The notes under the pieces: generated by a model | Seen by the model: the letters and a program-made list of their open reading frames with translations, nothing else | The model's database searches: none | What the model was told of the DNA's origin: nothing | Source of the DNA: Zingiber officinale | Taxonomy: Eukaryota; Streptophyta; Magnoliopsida; Zingiberales; Zingiberaceae | Direction: 5' to 3' | Assembly: GCF_018446385.1 (NCBI RefSeq) | Contig: NC_055986.1 | Span: 102,023,344 to 102,087,343, forward strand | DNA length: 64,000 bases | In this document: positions 11,162-22,215 of the stretch, piece by piece | How positions within the stretch are numbered: position 1 is the first letter of the stretch | Layout of the letters: each line of letters starts with the position of its first letter | Position numbers and translations under genes: made by a program

Positions 11162-11793
11162 CGGATATCTATTTTACCGTGGGCTTAGTTAGCAGATATC
11201 AAAGTAACCCTGGATAGGGACATTGGACTGCTGTAAAGCATATATTGAAGTACCTAAGAAGGACTAGAGATTATATGCTAGTTTACTAGGCAGATAATTT
11301 GCTTCCTGTGGGTTATATAGATTATGATTTCCAATCAAATAGGGATAATAGTAAGTTGATCTCGGGGCTTTGTGTTTACTTTATGAGGTGGAGCCATAAT
11401 AATGGAGGAGTGTTAAGCATACATGCTTTTCCGACTTCACCATGGAAGCTAAGTATGTGGTAGCCTCTGAGGCACCAAAGAATCTGTATGGTTCAGAAAC
11501 TTCAAGATGGACTTAGATGTGATTCCTGGTTTGCCCAAAATTATCACAATTTATTGTGATAATAGTAGTGCAGTAGCAAACTCGAACGAACCACAAGCCC
11601 ATAAAGCAAGTAAACACATTGAGTGCAAAGTACCACCTGAAACGAGATATTATTGTTGTCACCAAAAGTACATCAGAAGATTACCTGATAGATCTTTTCA
11701 CTAAGGCCCTTCCAACGAGAGCTTTTGATAGGCATGTTGAAGGGATGAGAATCAGATGTAAGGCAGCATAGTCTTTTAGTATAAGTGGGAGAT
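11162..11793 (+). pseudogene. Copia A RNase H remnant and polypurine tract
   Basis: Coding resumes after the inserted element and matches copia B 29003-29640: Val-Ser-Arg-Tyr-Gln-Ser-Asn, Lys-Tyr-Leu-Arg-Arg-Thr-Arg-Asp, then the RNase H stretch Ile-Tyr-Cys-Asp-Asn-Ser-Ser-Ala-Val-Ala (about 11550-11580). Stops and frameshifts are frequent. The purine-rich 'agtgggagat' at 11784-11793 is the PPT just before the 3' LTR. Confidence 0.82.
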
Positions 11794-14236
11794 TGTTAGG
11801 ATGTATACTAAAAGTCTAGCTTTTGGTATAAACATTTATTTTAAAATAAAAAATCACATTGGTCAAATATCTACATTTATATGCTAAGTGTAGTTGTTCA
11901 ATTAATTTATATTGTAGATAACATGGTGTGTGGTGTCACACCGAAAAGATCATGTTATCAGTTCCTTATAAATTATAAATAGTAGCTCACGATTAAGATG
12001 GGTAGGAACAAACCATTGAAATAGTCGTAGTGTAATTTGATATTAGTCTATCTTAACTATAGAATTACACTAGTACATTCTGAGTGTATTGAGCAGGACC
12101 ATTTGAGATAGTTTCTTTTTATACTGACTGTATAAAAGAACAAGACCTCTGTTATTATGGAAGTGCGTGCTCTTAATCCTGATATAATAACAAGCACATA
12201 TATTTAGTATTTATTTCTTTAATTTATCAATGGGTGATATTTAGTTCGATAAATCAATAAGCCCGATAAGTTGGAAAATAATATTATTTATAGTGTGTGT
12301 TGTTGATTATAGAAGAAGATTGTGTCCTAGCAATCGAGGTTGATGATGTCCCTAAGAGGAGCTCATAAGGATTGTCATGTAAACCCTACAGGTAGACTTG
12401 GTCCGACATGACAATAAGGTTGAGTGGTACTACTCTTGGAGCTTGATATTAATTAAATGAGTTGTCAGTAACTCATTTAATTAATGGGCATTCGATATCT
12501 TAAATACAGGGAGATTAACACACTCATGATAAGAAGGAGCCCATATAGTAATATGAGATTGGTGCTGTAGTTCAATAATAATTCTTTAGTGGTATGAATT
12601 ATTATTGATGAACTTAAGTTGGGTGTTCGGGGCGAATACGGGAAGCTTAAGTTCATCGGGAGACCAAAACCAATTCCTCCTCTCGGTCCCTGTCGTAGCC
12701 TCTTATTTATAAAGTCTTATATCCACCAAATACCCAACTTCTTACCCATCCTTAGGTGGTCGGCCAAGTCAAGCTTGGAGCTCAAGCTTGGGCCGGCCAA
12801 GCCAATGGATGGAGCCATGTTAAGGTGGTCGGCCAAGCTTGGAGCCCAAGCTTAGGTGGCCGGCCACAATAATTAAAAAGGGATTTTAATTTTTAAAATC
12901 TTTCCTTATGTGGAAGCCATGGTTTTAAAAGAAAGTTTAAAATTTAAATATTTCCTTTTATAGTTTTCTACAAAAGATTAAAAGAAAGATATGATATCTT
13001 TCCTTATTTGTAGTTGAAAGGAAGATTTTAATTTTGGAGAAAACTTTCCTTTTTTGTAACTATTCACATGTTTTAAAAGAGAGATTTTAATTTATAAAAG
13101 TTTCCTTTTATAACCAACCATGAAGAAAATTAAAAAGAGAAATTTTTATTTTAAAAATTTCTAGAAACAAATAATGAAGTTTTAATTTTATGTTTAAAAC
13201 TTTCCTTATTTGGAAGAAATGTAGGGGACGGCCATAAGATGGATTATAAGGAAGTTTTAATTAAATTTTCCTTATTAGTTATTGGCAAGGAAAATAAGGA
13301 AGTTTTAATTATGTTCAAAACTTTCCTTATTTGCCATAACCAAAGATTATAAAAGGGATGGAGGGGTGCCTTCATGAGTGCAACCCATCTATTATTCCTC
13401 TCCTCTCTTCATTGGTGTGGTTGGCCCTCTTCCTTCTTCTTTCTTCTTCTTATGGCTGAACCTCATCTACTCTTGGAGGTTGGAAGGTGGCCGGATCTTG
13501 CTTGAAGAAGAAGGAGAGAAAGGAGACTTTGTTTCTAGCATCCCTTGGATCTTGGTGGTGGTGGCCGATATTTACAAGGAGAAGAAGGAGGCTTGGGTGG
13601 ATTCTCATCTCGGTAGATCGTCGCCCACACGACGTCCGAGATAAGAAGAAGAGGAATACAACAGAAGATCAAGAGGTCTATAAGCTACAAAAGGTATAAC
13701 TAGTTATTAGTTTTCGCATCATAACTAGTTCATCTTTTTATTTAGATCTTGGAATTCCAAACACAAGAGGCTATCGGTTTTTACATTATCGTTTTGTTAT
13801 CATTTTTCGATTTCATGTTCGATATTGTGCTTCTATTGAGGTCTCTATAGTTAAACCTAATTTACTGTAAGAAGTTAAATATCTAATTTCTTTGAAAGAC
13901 TTTGCCTAGGCAGTGGTGGATGATCCCATACCCAAGAAGGCCTAGTGCCTCGCCACGTTTGACTTGGAAGCCAATCTTTGAAATAAATATTTGATAACTT
14001 CTATAATATGGATTAACTTAAGAAGAACATATCGGTTAAATTTGGATCAATAATGTTAAGTTCCGTTTACGATCCAAGTTTAACTTCTGAAGATTGAACT
14101 TGAATCAATAATGTTAAGTTCTGTTTGCGATTCAAGTTTAACTTCAGTAGAGCACAATGGTAGCTAGGAAAGTTCTGTGCTTGTATAAAATTTTTATACA
14201 GGGGAATAGAACGGTATCCAGGTATAGCAACCAACA
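11794..14236 (+). mobile_element. Copia element A, 3' LTR
   Basis: 2443 bp, from TGTTAGGATGTATAC to CCAACA. It aligns with copia B's LTRs (29641-32079) over its whole length. A TATA box (TATAAAAG) is at 13348-13355, and 'gtcgcccacacgacgtcc' is near 13619. The 88-codon and 70-codon frames at 13378-13699 lie in the transcribed LTR leader and are not supported as genes. Confidence 0.9.
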
Positions 14237-15345
14237 GTCAGGCCGACTGGATATATGGTGGGAAGTCCAGCTAGGTCAACGGGCCGATTAGATAGCTGGT
14301 GTAAAGTCTAGCTAGGTCGACGGGTCGATCGGATATCTGGCAGGAAGTCCAGTTGAGCCTGCGGACCGAACAACTGACAAACTGGTAAGTAAAGGTAAGT
14401 CACTGGAGGAGAGTGACTAAGTGAGGACGCGTCCTGGTTAAGGGGGCAATAGGTGTCGGTCCAAGTTAGGTCCATTTCGGATCCCTAATCTGAGACATTG
14501 ACTAGTTCCTGGCCCTACGAGGATAGAAACTAATTAATACTGCTCATTATTATTGTGCTAACACTTGTCTTACAGATCATTATTTGGTTTATTGGACTAA
14601 CGTTGTTTTGCAAGACAAAGGAACAAATTTATCTTCGGATGAATAGTGTCCGAAGGTGCCTTCAAGCAGATGAAGGTACTTTTGTACTGTTCATGGAAGG
14701 CGCCTTCAAAGGCTATGGAAGGCGCCTTCTGCAGGATGAAATTTGGACATCATCGCAGATTAGTGTTGGATTGTTCGGGATAAACTTTATTCCATTGGAG
14801 GCGCCTTCCAAGGCTATGGAAGGCGCCCTCAATGCCCTATATAAGGCAGTCTCAAGGAAGCTTCAAAGAATAACACGTATACGAGAATGCATCAATTTGA
14901 GGTTCCGACTGCTCTGGGCTCCCTCTACGAAGCTGATGTGCCTGACGACTACTCTGACGACTTCTGATTGCAGTCAGTAGATTGGCATCGATACACGAAC
15001 AAGCTACTTCAATCCCTGAGTGTCGGTACGGTAATAGTTTTTTTTGTACTTAAATTTTACAAACGGGAAGTTCAATCTGTTACACTTCTCTGATCTTTGT
15101 TGTACTCAATTATCTCTTTTAGAGATACCGGAAGAGGTTTTTAGTGGATTACCCATTGATAGGTCCGTGGGACCTGGGTCTTGAAGTAGAAGTCACCGAA
15201 GACTCCTAACTAAGTAAAATCGCATGTGTTTCCTTGTGTTATTTTTTTTTTGTTTTTCCGTTGTGTATACTTTGATTTCAAAATAAGAAAATGAGTTTTC
15301 AAAAACCACATGATTCCCCCCTCTCACGTGCGTCTCGATCCAACA
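14237..15345 (+). repeat. SIRE-type LTR fragment (3' portion)
   Basis: The sequence abuts the end of copia A and runs to a typical SIRE LTR terminus (cccccctctcacgtgcgtctcgatccaaca). It has a TATA box (TATATAAG, 14838-14845), tandem 'aaggctatggaaggcgcc' blocks (14690-14830), and the motif 'ttattggactaacgttgttttgcaag', which recurs in the LTR at 34600-35908 (near 35142). No PBS follows, so this is a solo or truncated LTR. Its missing 5' part probably lies left of the window, with copia A inserted in it. Confidence 0.7.
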
Positions 15346-16271
15346 AACTATTATCAACAAGCCATCCACTCGAACTAGTGCGTCATTTCCTTAGCCTTCA
15401 GATAGGATCAAGGTCAATTCCCAACAGGTGTAAAATGTCTCATTAGTGTCGACTTCCCCATGCAAAGGACCGTGTGTTATGCTAGGCCAAAATATCTTTT
15501 ATAATTTACTTATTTGTATTTTATCGTGTGACCGATAATAATGAAGTATTTAGAATCAACGATATCACTATTTTACTCATATTATTGAATTATTTAATAA
15601 TTTATATTATATTTTATAAAGTGTAAAAATTATAATAACATAATAAAGATAGTTTAATTTTTTTAATACGTCGGTTTAGTTTTATTTAAAAAAATTTGTT
15701 AAGAAGAATAAGTATTATCATCTATGTATAAAATAAATTAGGATCGCAACTATTATAACCAACTATTTGAGTGTTACTGCAATGTTAATTGATATCATCT
15801 TTCTAACTGAATTGAAAAATTAATTTACGTGGCAAGATTTATTTATGTTGAATATATAATTTGGATCTTCTTCTTCTGGTACACGACATAGGACGCGGTT
15901 GGCAGACGGCGGCGCGCCGCCGAAGTCGAAAGGTTGACTCCCAGCGCCGATACGTGGTATCGCACGTGGCGGTCATATTTGGCTGCTCAGCGCGTTTGAC
16001 TCCTTACTTAAATTTACTATTACGCCCCTGAAAAATGCAGCTCCAATTGGGTTAATTCGGGAAAGAAGGGTTCCTACAGAAGTTTCCAGGCCACTACACG
16101 TTCTGCCTACCCTCTCCCTCTCCCTCTCCCTCTCCCTCTCCCTGAGCCCCTAATTTATCTTTAGGGCCTCCTCACCCTCAACCTCCAATACTAACACATA
16201 TGGTATGAAAGATATAAGGGACAGTGATAGACTTGGCTAATATGTCAGGTTTGGTCTTTTGAAAATTTTTT
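15346..16271. other. Intergenic, no gene recognised; possible promoter region
   Basis: AT-rich to 15880, then a GC-richer stretch (15889-16010, with acgtgg/cacgtgg motifs). 15400-15430 contains a 'cttcagataggatcaa' motif like gypsy LTR ends elsewhere in the window. No convincing open frame. Confidence 0.5.
16110..16144. repeat. (CTCCCT)n microsatellite
   Basis: About six copies of CTCCCT. CT-rich tracts are common in plant promoters and 5' leaders; this one lies about 725 bp upstream of the HIPP-like gene start. Confidence 0.9.
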
Positions 16272-16495
16272 ATTGGTTATTGAGATAAATTATGTGGTAA
16301 AAAATGAAATCACTCGCCCCCAGTGTCCTCGTCGTACCCGACCCAAGGCCATCACGAGGGAGGTAAATCATAGCATCCTGAGCGAGCATGTGGCAAGTGG
16401 GGTGAGTTACACAGGGACCGAGAATTTACGTTCCGACTACCCTGAATTTCGATCCCACGACCTCATGTGATAAGTATCCCATCACATATCAACTC
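16272..16495 (-). repeat. tRNA-derived SINE-like repeat
   Basis: On the minus strand it begins with a degenerate Pol III box A region, then a box B-like 'gtgggatcgaaattc', and continues through 'gatttacctccctcgtgatg...cgtcgaggacactggggg' to 'ttttaccacataattta'. The same body and tail appear in 38005-38565, supporting a dispersed SINE family. Confidence 0.6.
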
Positions 16496-16868
16496 GAATG
16501 ACCTATGAGATCGATTATTATGATAAATTAGAAAGTACACATAATAGAGCCTATTAATTCATTCGTAGGGAATCTTTATTAAAAAAAATTATTCGTTAAT
16601 TTATCAGACTGAAACTTAATTCTTAAGTAAAAAGATGCCCTTGCACCCGGGCCGGCCGCATATTGATGATAAAAGTCGGAGTTGTCCATGGTAGGTGCAG
16701 GTGTGTTGTCTTGTCGTCCATAATGGAGTTAGGAATAAAATAAACGTTTAAAATTGTTTTTTTTATAATATACGGGTTCCTCCTCTGACATCTAAGATGA
16801 TTATCATTCTATAACTAAGGGGGATCAGACTCTCCCTTAATTTCCTCTGATCCATCAAGTGCAACGGA

Positions 16869-17427
16869 ATGGAGAAGGTGGGCGATTCTCACTCGTCTTC
16901 AGATCCCGTTTCGCCAACTAGTAACGAGATGATGAAGGCTAAGTCTCCAGAAATATTGCGTTTGGAAAAGATAAAAGGCGTCATAGAAAAGCTTCAAGGT
17001 TTAGCTGATTTCTTGCTTAATTAAAATACAGTCTATATTATATTCTGTTATTAACATGCACTGCTTCGGTGACAGCCTCGGGTGAAGATATCGACGTAGA
17101 GTATCGCAATGGGACGGTGATAGTCGAAGGCCACTTTGATCTTGAGAAGTTACAAAATGAGGCCGGCGATGCGATCAATTCAATTAGATACCCTTCAAGA
17201 ATACCTACGTCCGGCAGGGTACCTATGATGCCAGTTCCCGAATTTCCTCATCGTTATATTGAAATTCTCTACCGTGAAAATGAAAACCCAGAGAAAAAAT
17301 ATTACAAAGAGAAAAAAGAAGAATCGAAGTGCTGGTAATGGTGAAGTTAGAAATAAAATAAATATTTAAAATTGATTAACATTAAAATTTATGTACGAAG
17401 TGACTTTCTTTTTTCAGTGTACTGTGA
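16869..17427 (+). CDS. Heavy-metal-associated (HMA/HIPP-like) protein, three exons, CaaX end
   Basis: I reconstruct three exons: 16869-16998, 17076-17334 and 17418-17427. They are joined by GT-AG introns of 77 and 83 bp and give 132 codons. Exon 1 starts ATGGAGAAGGTG. The splice joins Lys-Leu-Gln to Ala-Ser-Gly-Glu, giving a helix (about residues 32-43), then beta strands (Ile-Asp-Val-Glu-Tyr; Thr-Val-Ile-Val-Glu-Gly) and a second helix (Asp-Leu-Glu-Lys-Leu). This matches the later part of an HMA fold. The usual Met-x-Cys-x-x-Cys metal loop is absent at the expected place (Ser-Pro-Glu-Ile-Leu). Exon 2 alone would stop at TAA 17336; splicing at the GTAATG donor (17335) gives a C-terminus Lys-Cys-Cys-Val-Leu, a CaaX prenylation signal. 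Plant HIPPs combine HMA folds with such ends and act at membranes or the nucleus in metal handling and stress. The reading is inferred from sequence only; a pseudogene or a further 5' exon is possible. Confidence 0.6.
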
Positions 17428-18656
17428 GCCTGAGATAGGAGATGCTGGAGGATCCGGGTTTCATGCTAGTTGCTGATGGTTGTAGTTCTGGACCACTGTA
17501 AAAAAAACAAAAAACAATGGAGTCCAAAAAAAGTAATCGGTATTGTGTTGCTGGTATGTTTGTGTATCAAAGTCAGCGTTGCTTTTTTTTTTCTTATGTA
17601 TTTGTATGTTTGCATGTCAAAGTCATAATTATAATAATGGTGCGAGTTCATTTGTGATTGAGATAAAAAGTAATTGTTTTCTACATTGTTTCTCTCAAAT
17701 AAAAATGTTATTTTTAGTCTAATGGGCAATACTTCAATTCAAGATTGCTCTAGTACAAAAGAAAAGGATTGCTTTGTCACGTATTAGAAAGATTCTGATG
17801 TAATTAAATTGGGTTTGATGGCAAATGATGATCTAACTTAGTTTGGGTTGTAGCCGTGTCTACGTGTAAAGCTAGCTAGACCGTAGTGACTCAGTATGAT
17901 GTGGTCTACATATTGGTCTTTGCATGAATCGTGTGCCAGATTAGGCTATAATAGAAAAGTATTTAGGGTTGTAAAAAAGTTAAGCTGAACTAAACTTGTA
18001 TGTTGTTCAAATTTATTTGATAATATAACTGAGCAGCCAGTTGTTCAAATTTAATTTTATTTCTTTTTTTAAAAAAATTTAAACTTTGATTATCTAGATG
18101 TTATCATGTTTTCAATTTGAATTTATTTGATTTTTAAGACTTTTACATTCTGATTTTTTAAGTATAACACCCTAAATTTTTAAGTATAAAAAAATATATG
18201 AGAAGTAGGAATAGAGAGTAAAAGAGTGGCGAATGGAAGGTAACAATATGATCGTCTCCTCTCAATGTAAACATATACATTTTGCTTTCTCGATATGAAA
18301 CTTCTGGCTCCCTATGACCTATCTAGCAAACTAGATCAATCTGTCCCGGTTTAAATCAACCCATTTATAATGTGCATTGCAACATTTCACCACCTTATAT
18401 ATTTAAAAAAAAAAAATCAGAAAAACTCATAACACAATCAAAACTTAGAACAGAACTAGATCTCAAAATCAAAACCCAGAAACTATAACCTAGAAAAAAA
18501 ACACATAACCCATAAATCAAAACCTAAAACTAAAACCATAAGCCAAAATCAAAATCAAAATCTAAAACAAATAAACTAGACCAAATAGATAGATATACAT
18601 ACTAGATAAGTAAAATAAACAAATAGACAAATCAAATCAGACAAATAGAAATATAT
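17428..18656. other. Intergenic, AT-rich, no gene recognised
   Basis: 3' flank of the HIPP-like gene, with an AATAAA-type signal near 17697, then AT-rich DNA. 18410-18610 is a low-complexity tract of degenerate 'aaaaccc/aaaatcaaaa' words. Open frames are short and lack domains. Confidence 0.55.
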
Positions 18657-19145
18657 CACTAAAAAAATAATTTTTTATAACGAATTTTGTGACAACCTTG
18701 TAAAAAAAAAATCCGTTGCAAAATTGAGAAATGCAGATCTGCAACGAATTATTTTTCATCCCAGGGTTAGCGACTAATCCAATTTTCGTCGCATATTTTC
18801 CAACGAAAATAGATTTTGTCGCTAAAAAACGACGACGAATTTAAGAATTTGTTGCATAAATATGCAATGAATTTCTATATTCGTCGCATATTTTTGCGAT
18901 GAATTTTCATATTTGTTGCAAATTATGTAATGAATTTTCATATATTTTTTTTCAAAATATTTATTTCCGAAAATCATAAATTTGCGAAAAATCAATAGAT
19001 TCATCTTAAATCCACGATAAATATACAATTCGTCACAAAATCTACGACAAATATACGATTCATAGATTCTGCGATGAATATATGATTCATTGTATTTTTT
19101 TAAATGATAAGCTATGATAGTTTAGCAACGAAAATTTTTTGTTGC
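18657..19145. repeat. CACTA-like subterminal repeat tract
   Basis: It starts 'cactaaaaaaataatttttta' and is packed with both orientations of 'cgacgaattt / gcaacgaatt / tttgtcgctaa'. Such short repeats cluster near the ends of plant En/Spm (CACTA) elements. No matching second end or 3-bp duplication found, so this is a remnant at best. Confidence 0.45.
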
Positions 19146-19553
19146 TAAATTCACCACAAAACACAAAAAATATCCAAAAATAACTATTTCTACATTGTAT
19201 CTTGTTAATTCAAACAATATCAAACCAGTTTAACAAATAAATCCATATACATTGTATATACACATCCTATCCAACATTTCTAACAAAATAAAACATACAT
19301 TAAACCAAATCATAATTCATACATCAAAATAAAATCATCCATCTAACATCAAATCCAAATATCACCAACTGTCTAACATTTTGCAAATATCTAAATGCAT
19401 ACATCACCAAATCTCATACATCACAGAATCATAATGTTTTTTCTTAAGAAAAACTTTCTTCTCCTTCTTCTAATATATATATATTTTTTCATTTTGTACC
19501 TACCTTGGTCTCACCAATTTTATTCAAAACAAATTAACAGTATAAAACATACT
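19146..19553. other. AT-rich, no gene recognised
   Basis: Runs of 'acatcaaaat/catccaaatatcacc' low-complexity sequence between the CACTA-like tract and the gypsy D LTR; possibly further decayed transposon interior. Confidence 0.4.
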
Positions 19554-20336
19554 GATGCGGTGATGATAAAAGACTCCACCCCATTACCACGGTGGAAGTC
19601 AAAGGAGGTCAAAGTCAAAGTGATTAATGCGTAGAAGGCATCGATCGATCGGGCGAAACATGCCTCGACCGCGGAGAGGGCTCCGACTAGTCGTCGACTT
19701 CGACACGGGGAGAATTCAAACAACTGACGCTTAAGGGAGAACAACGTGTAGAAGTCAAGCCGAGCGGCTACCCCGCTCAGCCAGATAGCGAGGACTGGCA
19801 TTGACAGAGTTCAACTTCAGCCGAGCGGCTACCTCGCTCGGCCTAATAGCAGACTCGATAGTGGCAGAGTGGAACTTCGTTCAAGCAGGCAAGGAGTATC
19901 GAGGTTCTAACCGACTAGACAGGGCACCAGAGCGGCGAATAGATGGCCGAGCTACCAACCCGCTCGGTCTGGTGGTATAGTACATTGATATCCCTCAACA
20001 TCCTTATGGGAGTTGGTGCCGCTGACACTGGGCATGGGTTGCCAGAAGATCGCATAGCAAAAGCTTCCACTGTCACTTCAGAGATATGCTCAGCCTATTA
20101 AGGTACTTTGTCAGGGACACTTTACTGACAAGTCTTTTCAGGGAAAGCTTTGTGAAGCGTGCTCACCTTGGGAAGCGTACACACGTGCTACCGGAGATCT
20201 ATATAAAGAGTGGTCCAAGCATCGGCGGAGGTACGCAATACACGTGATATTCACTATTTGTGCTACAATTCTTGTTGCTCTTCTTCATTCCTCATCACCG
20301 GTGATTGACTTGAGCGTCGAAGGGCTAATGCTGGGG
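19554..20336 (+). mobile_element. Gypsy element D, LTR, left part
   Basis: A gypsy LTR related to 38983-39770 (shared 'gccgagcgg', 'ccgctcggc', 'ctgtca(c/a)(t/a)tcagagatatgctc' and 'tgacttgagcgt(c/t)g'). A TATA box (TATATAAA) is at 20200-20207. It is cut after 'ggctaatgctgggg' by copia B and resumes at 32085 with 'accccttctctggctcggcactg'. The start (TGATGCGG) is the best TG near the family boundary and is uncertain by some tens of bases. Confidence 0.75.
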
Positions 20337-20345
20337 TGTTAGAGT

Positions 20346-22210
20346 TGTTGAGTTTTTCAGGCCGCAAAAATCGTTTTTTGCGTTGCGGAAACTCCGAACC
20401 CCCCATGCCACGGATCCGTGCGAAGAAATAAAATTTTGGAAACATTCACGTACGAGTTTCTAAGCCTAGATCTACTTTAGATCTACAAGATGAAGAGGTT
20501 ACCCTTGATGCGAAGCCCTTCGCGTAATCCCGCTCGTCCTAAGTTCGCCGGATCTCGAAAGTATCAAAGTAGATACTTCACTATGTGTATCCACACGAAC
20601 GGAAGATGGAGAAACCTAACAAAAGGTGTGCTAGCACCCTTTGAAAGATTCGACCAAAGAGGAGGAGAGGGAGAGAGGAAGAGCTTGAGGAAGAAGAAGA
20701 TGGAGTTACCACACAAAATGAAACTCCTCACAAGCACTAAAGTGGTCGGCCACTTTTCATGAGGAGTTATATACTCCATGGAATTTCAAGAGTCAAAAAC
20801 TCTTGATCTCCCTCATGAGGTGGCATACACATGTGCTAGCCTTGATGATGTGACACATCACCATTAGCCACTTAATGCCAACTCACCAATGAGGTGGCAA
20901 ATGGTCAAGTCAAACTTGACCCTTCATCTTCCTCTCAAGTCAAGTCAAACTTGACCACTTCTCTCCCTTGGTTGATCTAATCTAACCATTGGTTCAAGTC
21001 AATTTTAATTTAATGAATCTCTATTCATTGAATTAAATTAATTAAATGAGTCTAAGTCCAAATTAGACTCACTTAACACATGAACCAAATTGAGTTCAAC
21101 TCAATTAGCCTAATTTGGATTACTCTTAATCCAATTTGGTTCATCACATGAACCTAATCCTTTAGGTTCATCAAATGAACATAATCTCTTTAGGTTCATC
21201 AAATGAACCTAATCTCCATCTAATTGTTCTTTGTGTGTGACCCTATAGATTCTTGTAACGTTGGCAATGCTCCTAAACTCATTTAGGAGTATAAGTAATG
21301 AGCGGTATCTAGCAACACATCATTACTACCCAAGTTACAAGAATGTTGAGATCCAACATCACCTTGTGACTACTAATTGTGACTCTTCACAATATATGAC
21401 AAGTGTCCTTCTATCATAGATATCTAGATTGATCAATATGAGACATAGATCGTGTCATCCTCTAATCAATCTAAATCTTGAACTCCAAGTAGACTCACTC
21501 GATCAAATGAGCTCAATATCTCATATTGACTCACTTGGGCATGGCCATGCACTTCGTTGTCTCACTCTATCAAAAATATCGATGTCACTCCCGTCATATA
21601 GGAGGGATAGATCCCATCTACATCACTCACATCCCTCTGCATAATTCGTTACATACCCAGTAATCGCCTTTATAGTCCACCCAGTTACAGGGGGCGTTTG
21701 ACGAAGTCAAAGTACGTAACTCCTTATGTAGGGAACCATGGTGACTTAAGGTCCAAGGACTAATAGTCATACTAATAGCCACATGAGAAAGTATATGACA
21801 CTCATATAACGATCCATGATACTTTCTCATGGCGGGTCATTCAGTATACATTCTCCAATGCATATCCATGTGTCAACTTGATATCTCCATATCCATGATT
21901 TGTGAGATCAAGTCATTGAGTTGACCTACATGCTAGTCTCGTCGCATTAACATTGTCCCTGAATGTTAATACTCGAGTAGGAATGATTAAGAGTAGTGTT
22001 CCCTATATCATCTCACTATCGGTTCAACTAACCGATTGATATAGATAAGAACCCTCTACTCAAGGACGCTATTATACTTAGTTATTTGACACCAATACAA
22101 GTAAGTATAATAACCAAAACAAATACCTTTATTTATATATATAAAAGAATATGATACAACGAGTCCATACATCAATCATCAAATGATTGACTCTAGGGCT
22201 CTAACTAACA
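20346..22210 (-). mobile_element. Solo LTR of another copia-like family, minus strand
   Basis: 1865 bp, running TGTTGAG... to ...TAACTAACA on the plus strand. In the opposite sense it starts TGTTAGTTAGAGCCCTAGAG, a familiar plant copia LTR start. It is flanked by the 5-bp duplication AGAGT (20341-20345 and 22211-22215). It sits after the ninth base of copia B's 5' LTR: TGTTAGAGT is on its left and, after the duplicated AGAGT, GTATACTAAAAG is on its right. No internal domain or PBS is present, so recombination between two LTRs of an earlier insertion is the likely origin. Confidence 0.88.
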
Positions 22211-22215
22211 AGAGT

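Noticed and set aside
14555..14980. 141-codon plus-strand frame
   Set aside because: Lies within a SIRE-type LTR and parallels a similar frame in the 34600-35908 LTR only because the LTRs are related; no domain.
18657..19145. Complete second CACTA transposon
   Set aside because: Only the subterminal-type repeats are visible; no paired terminal inverted repeat or 3-bp duplication found.
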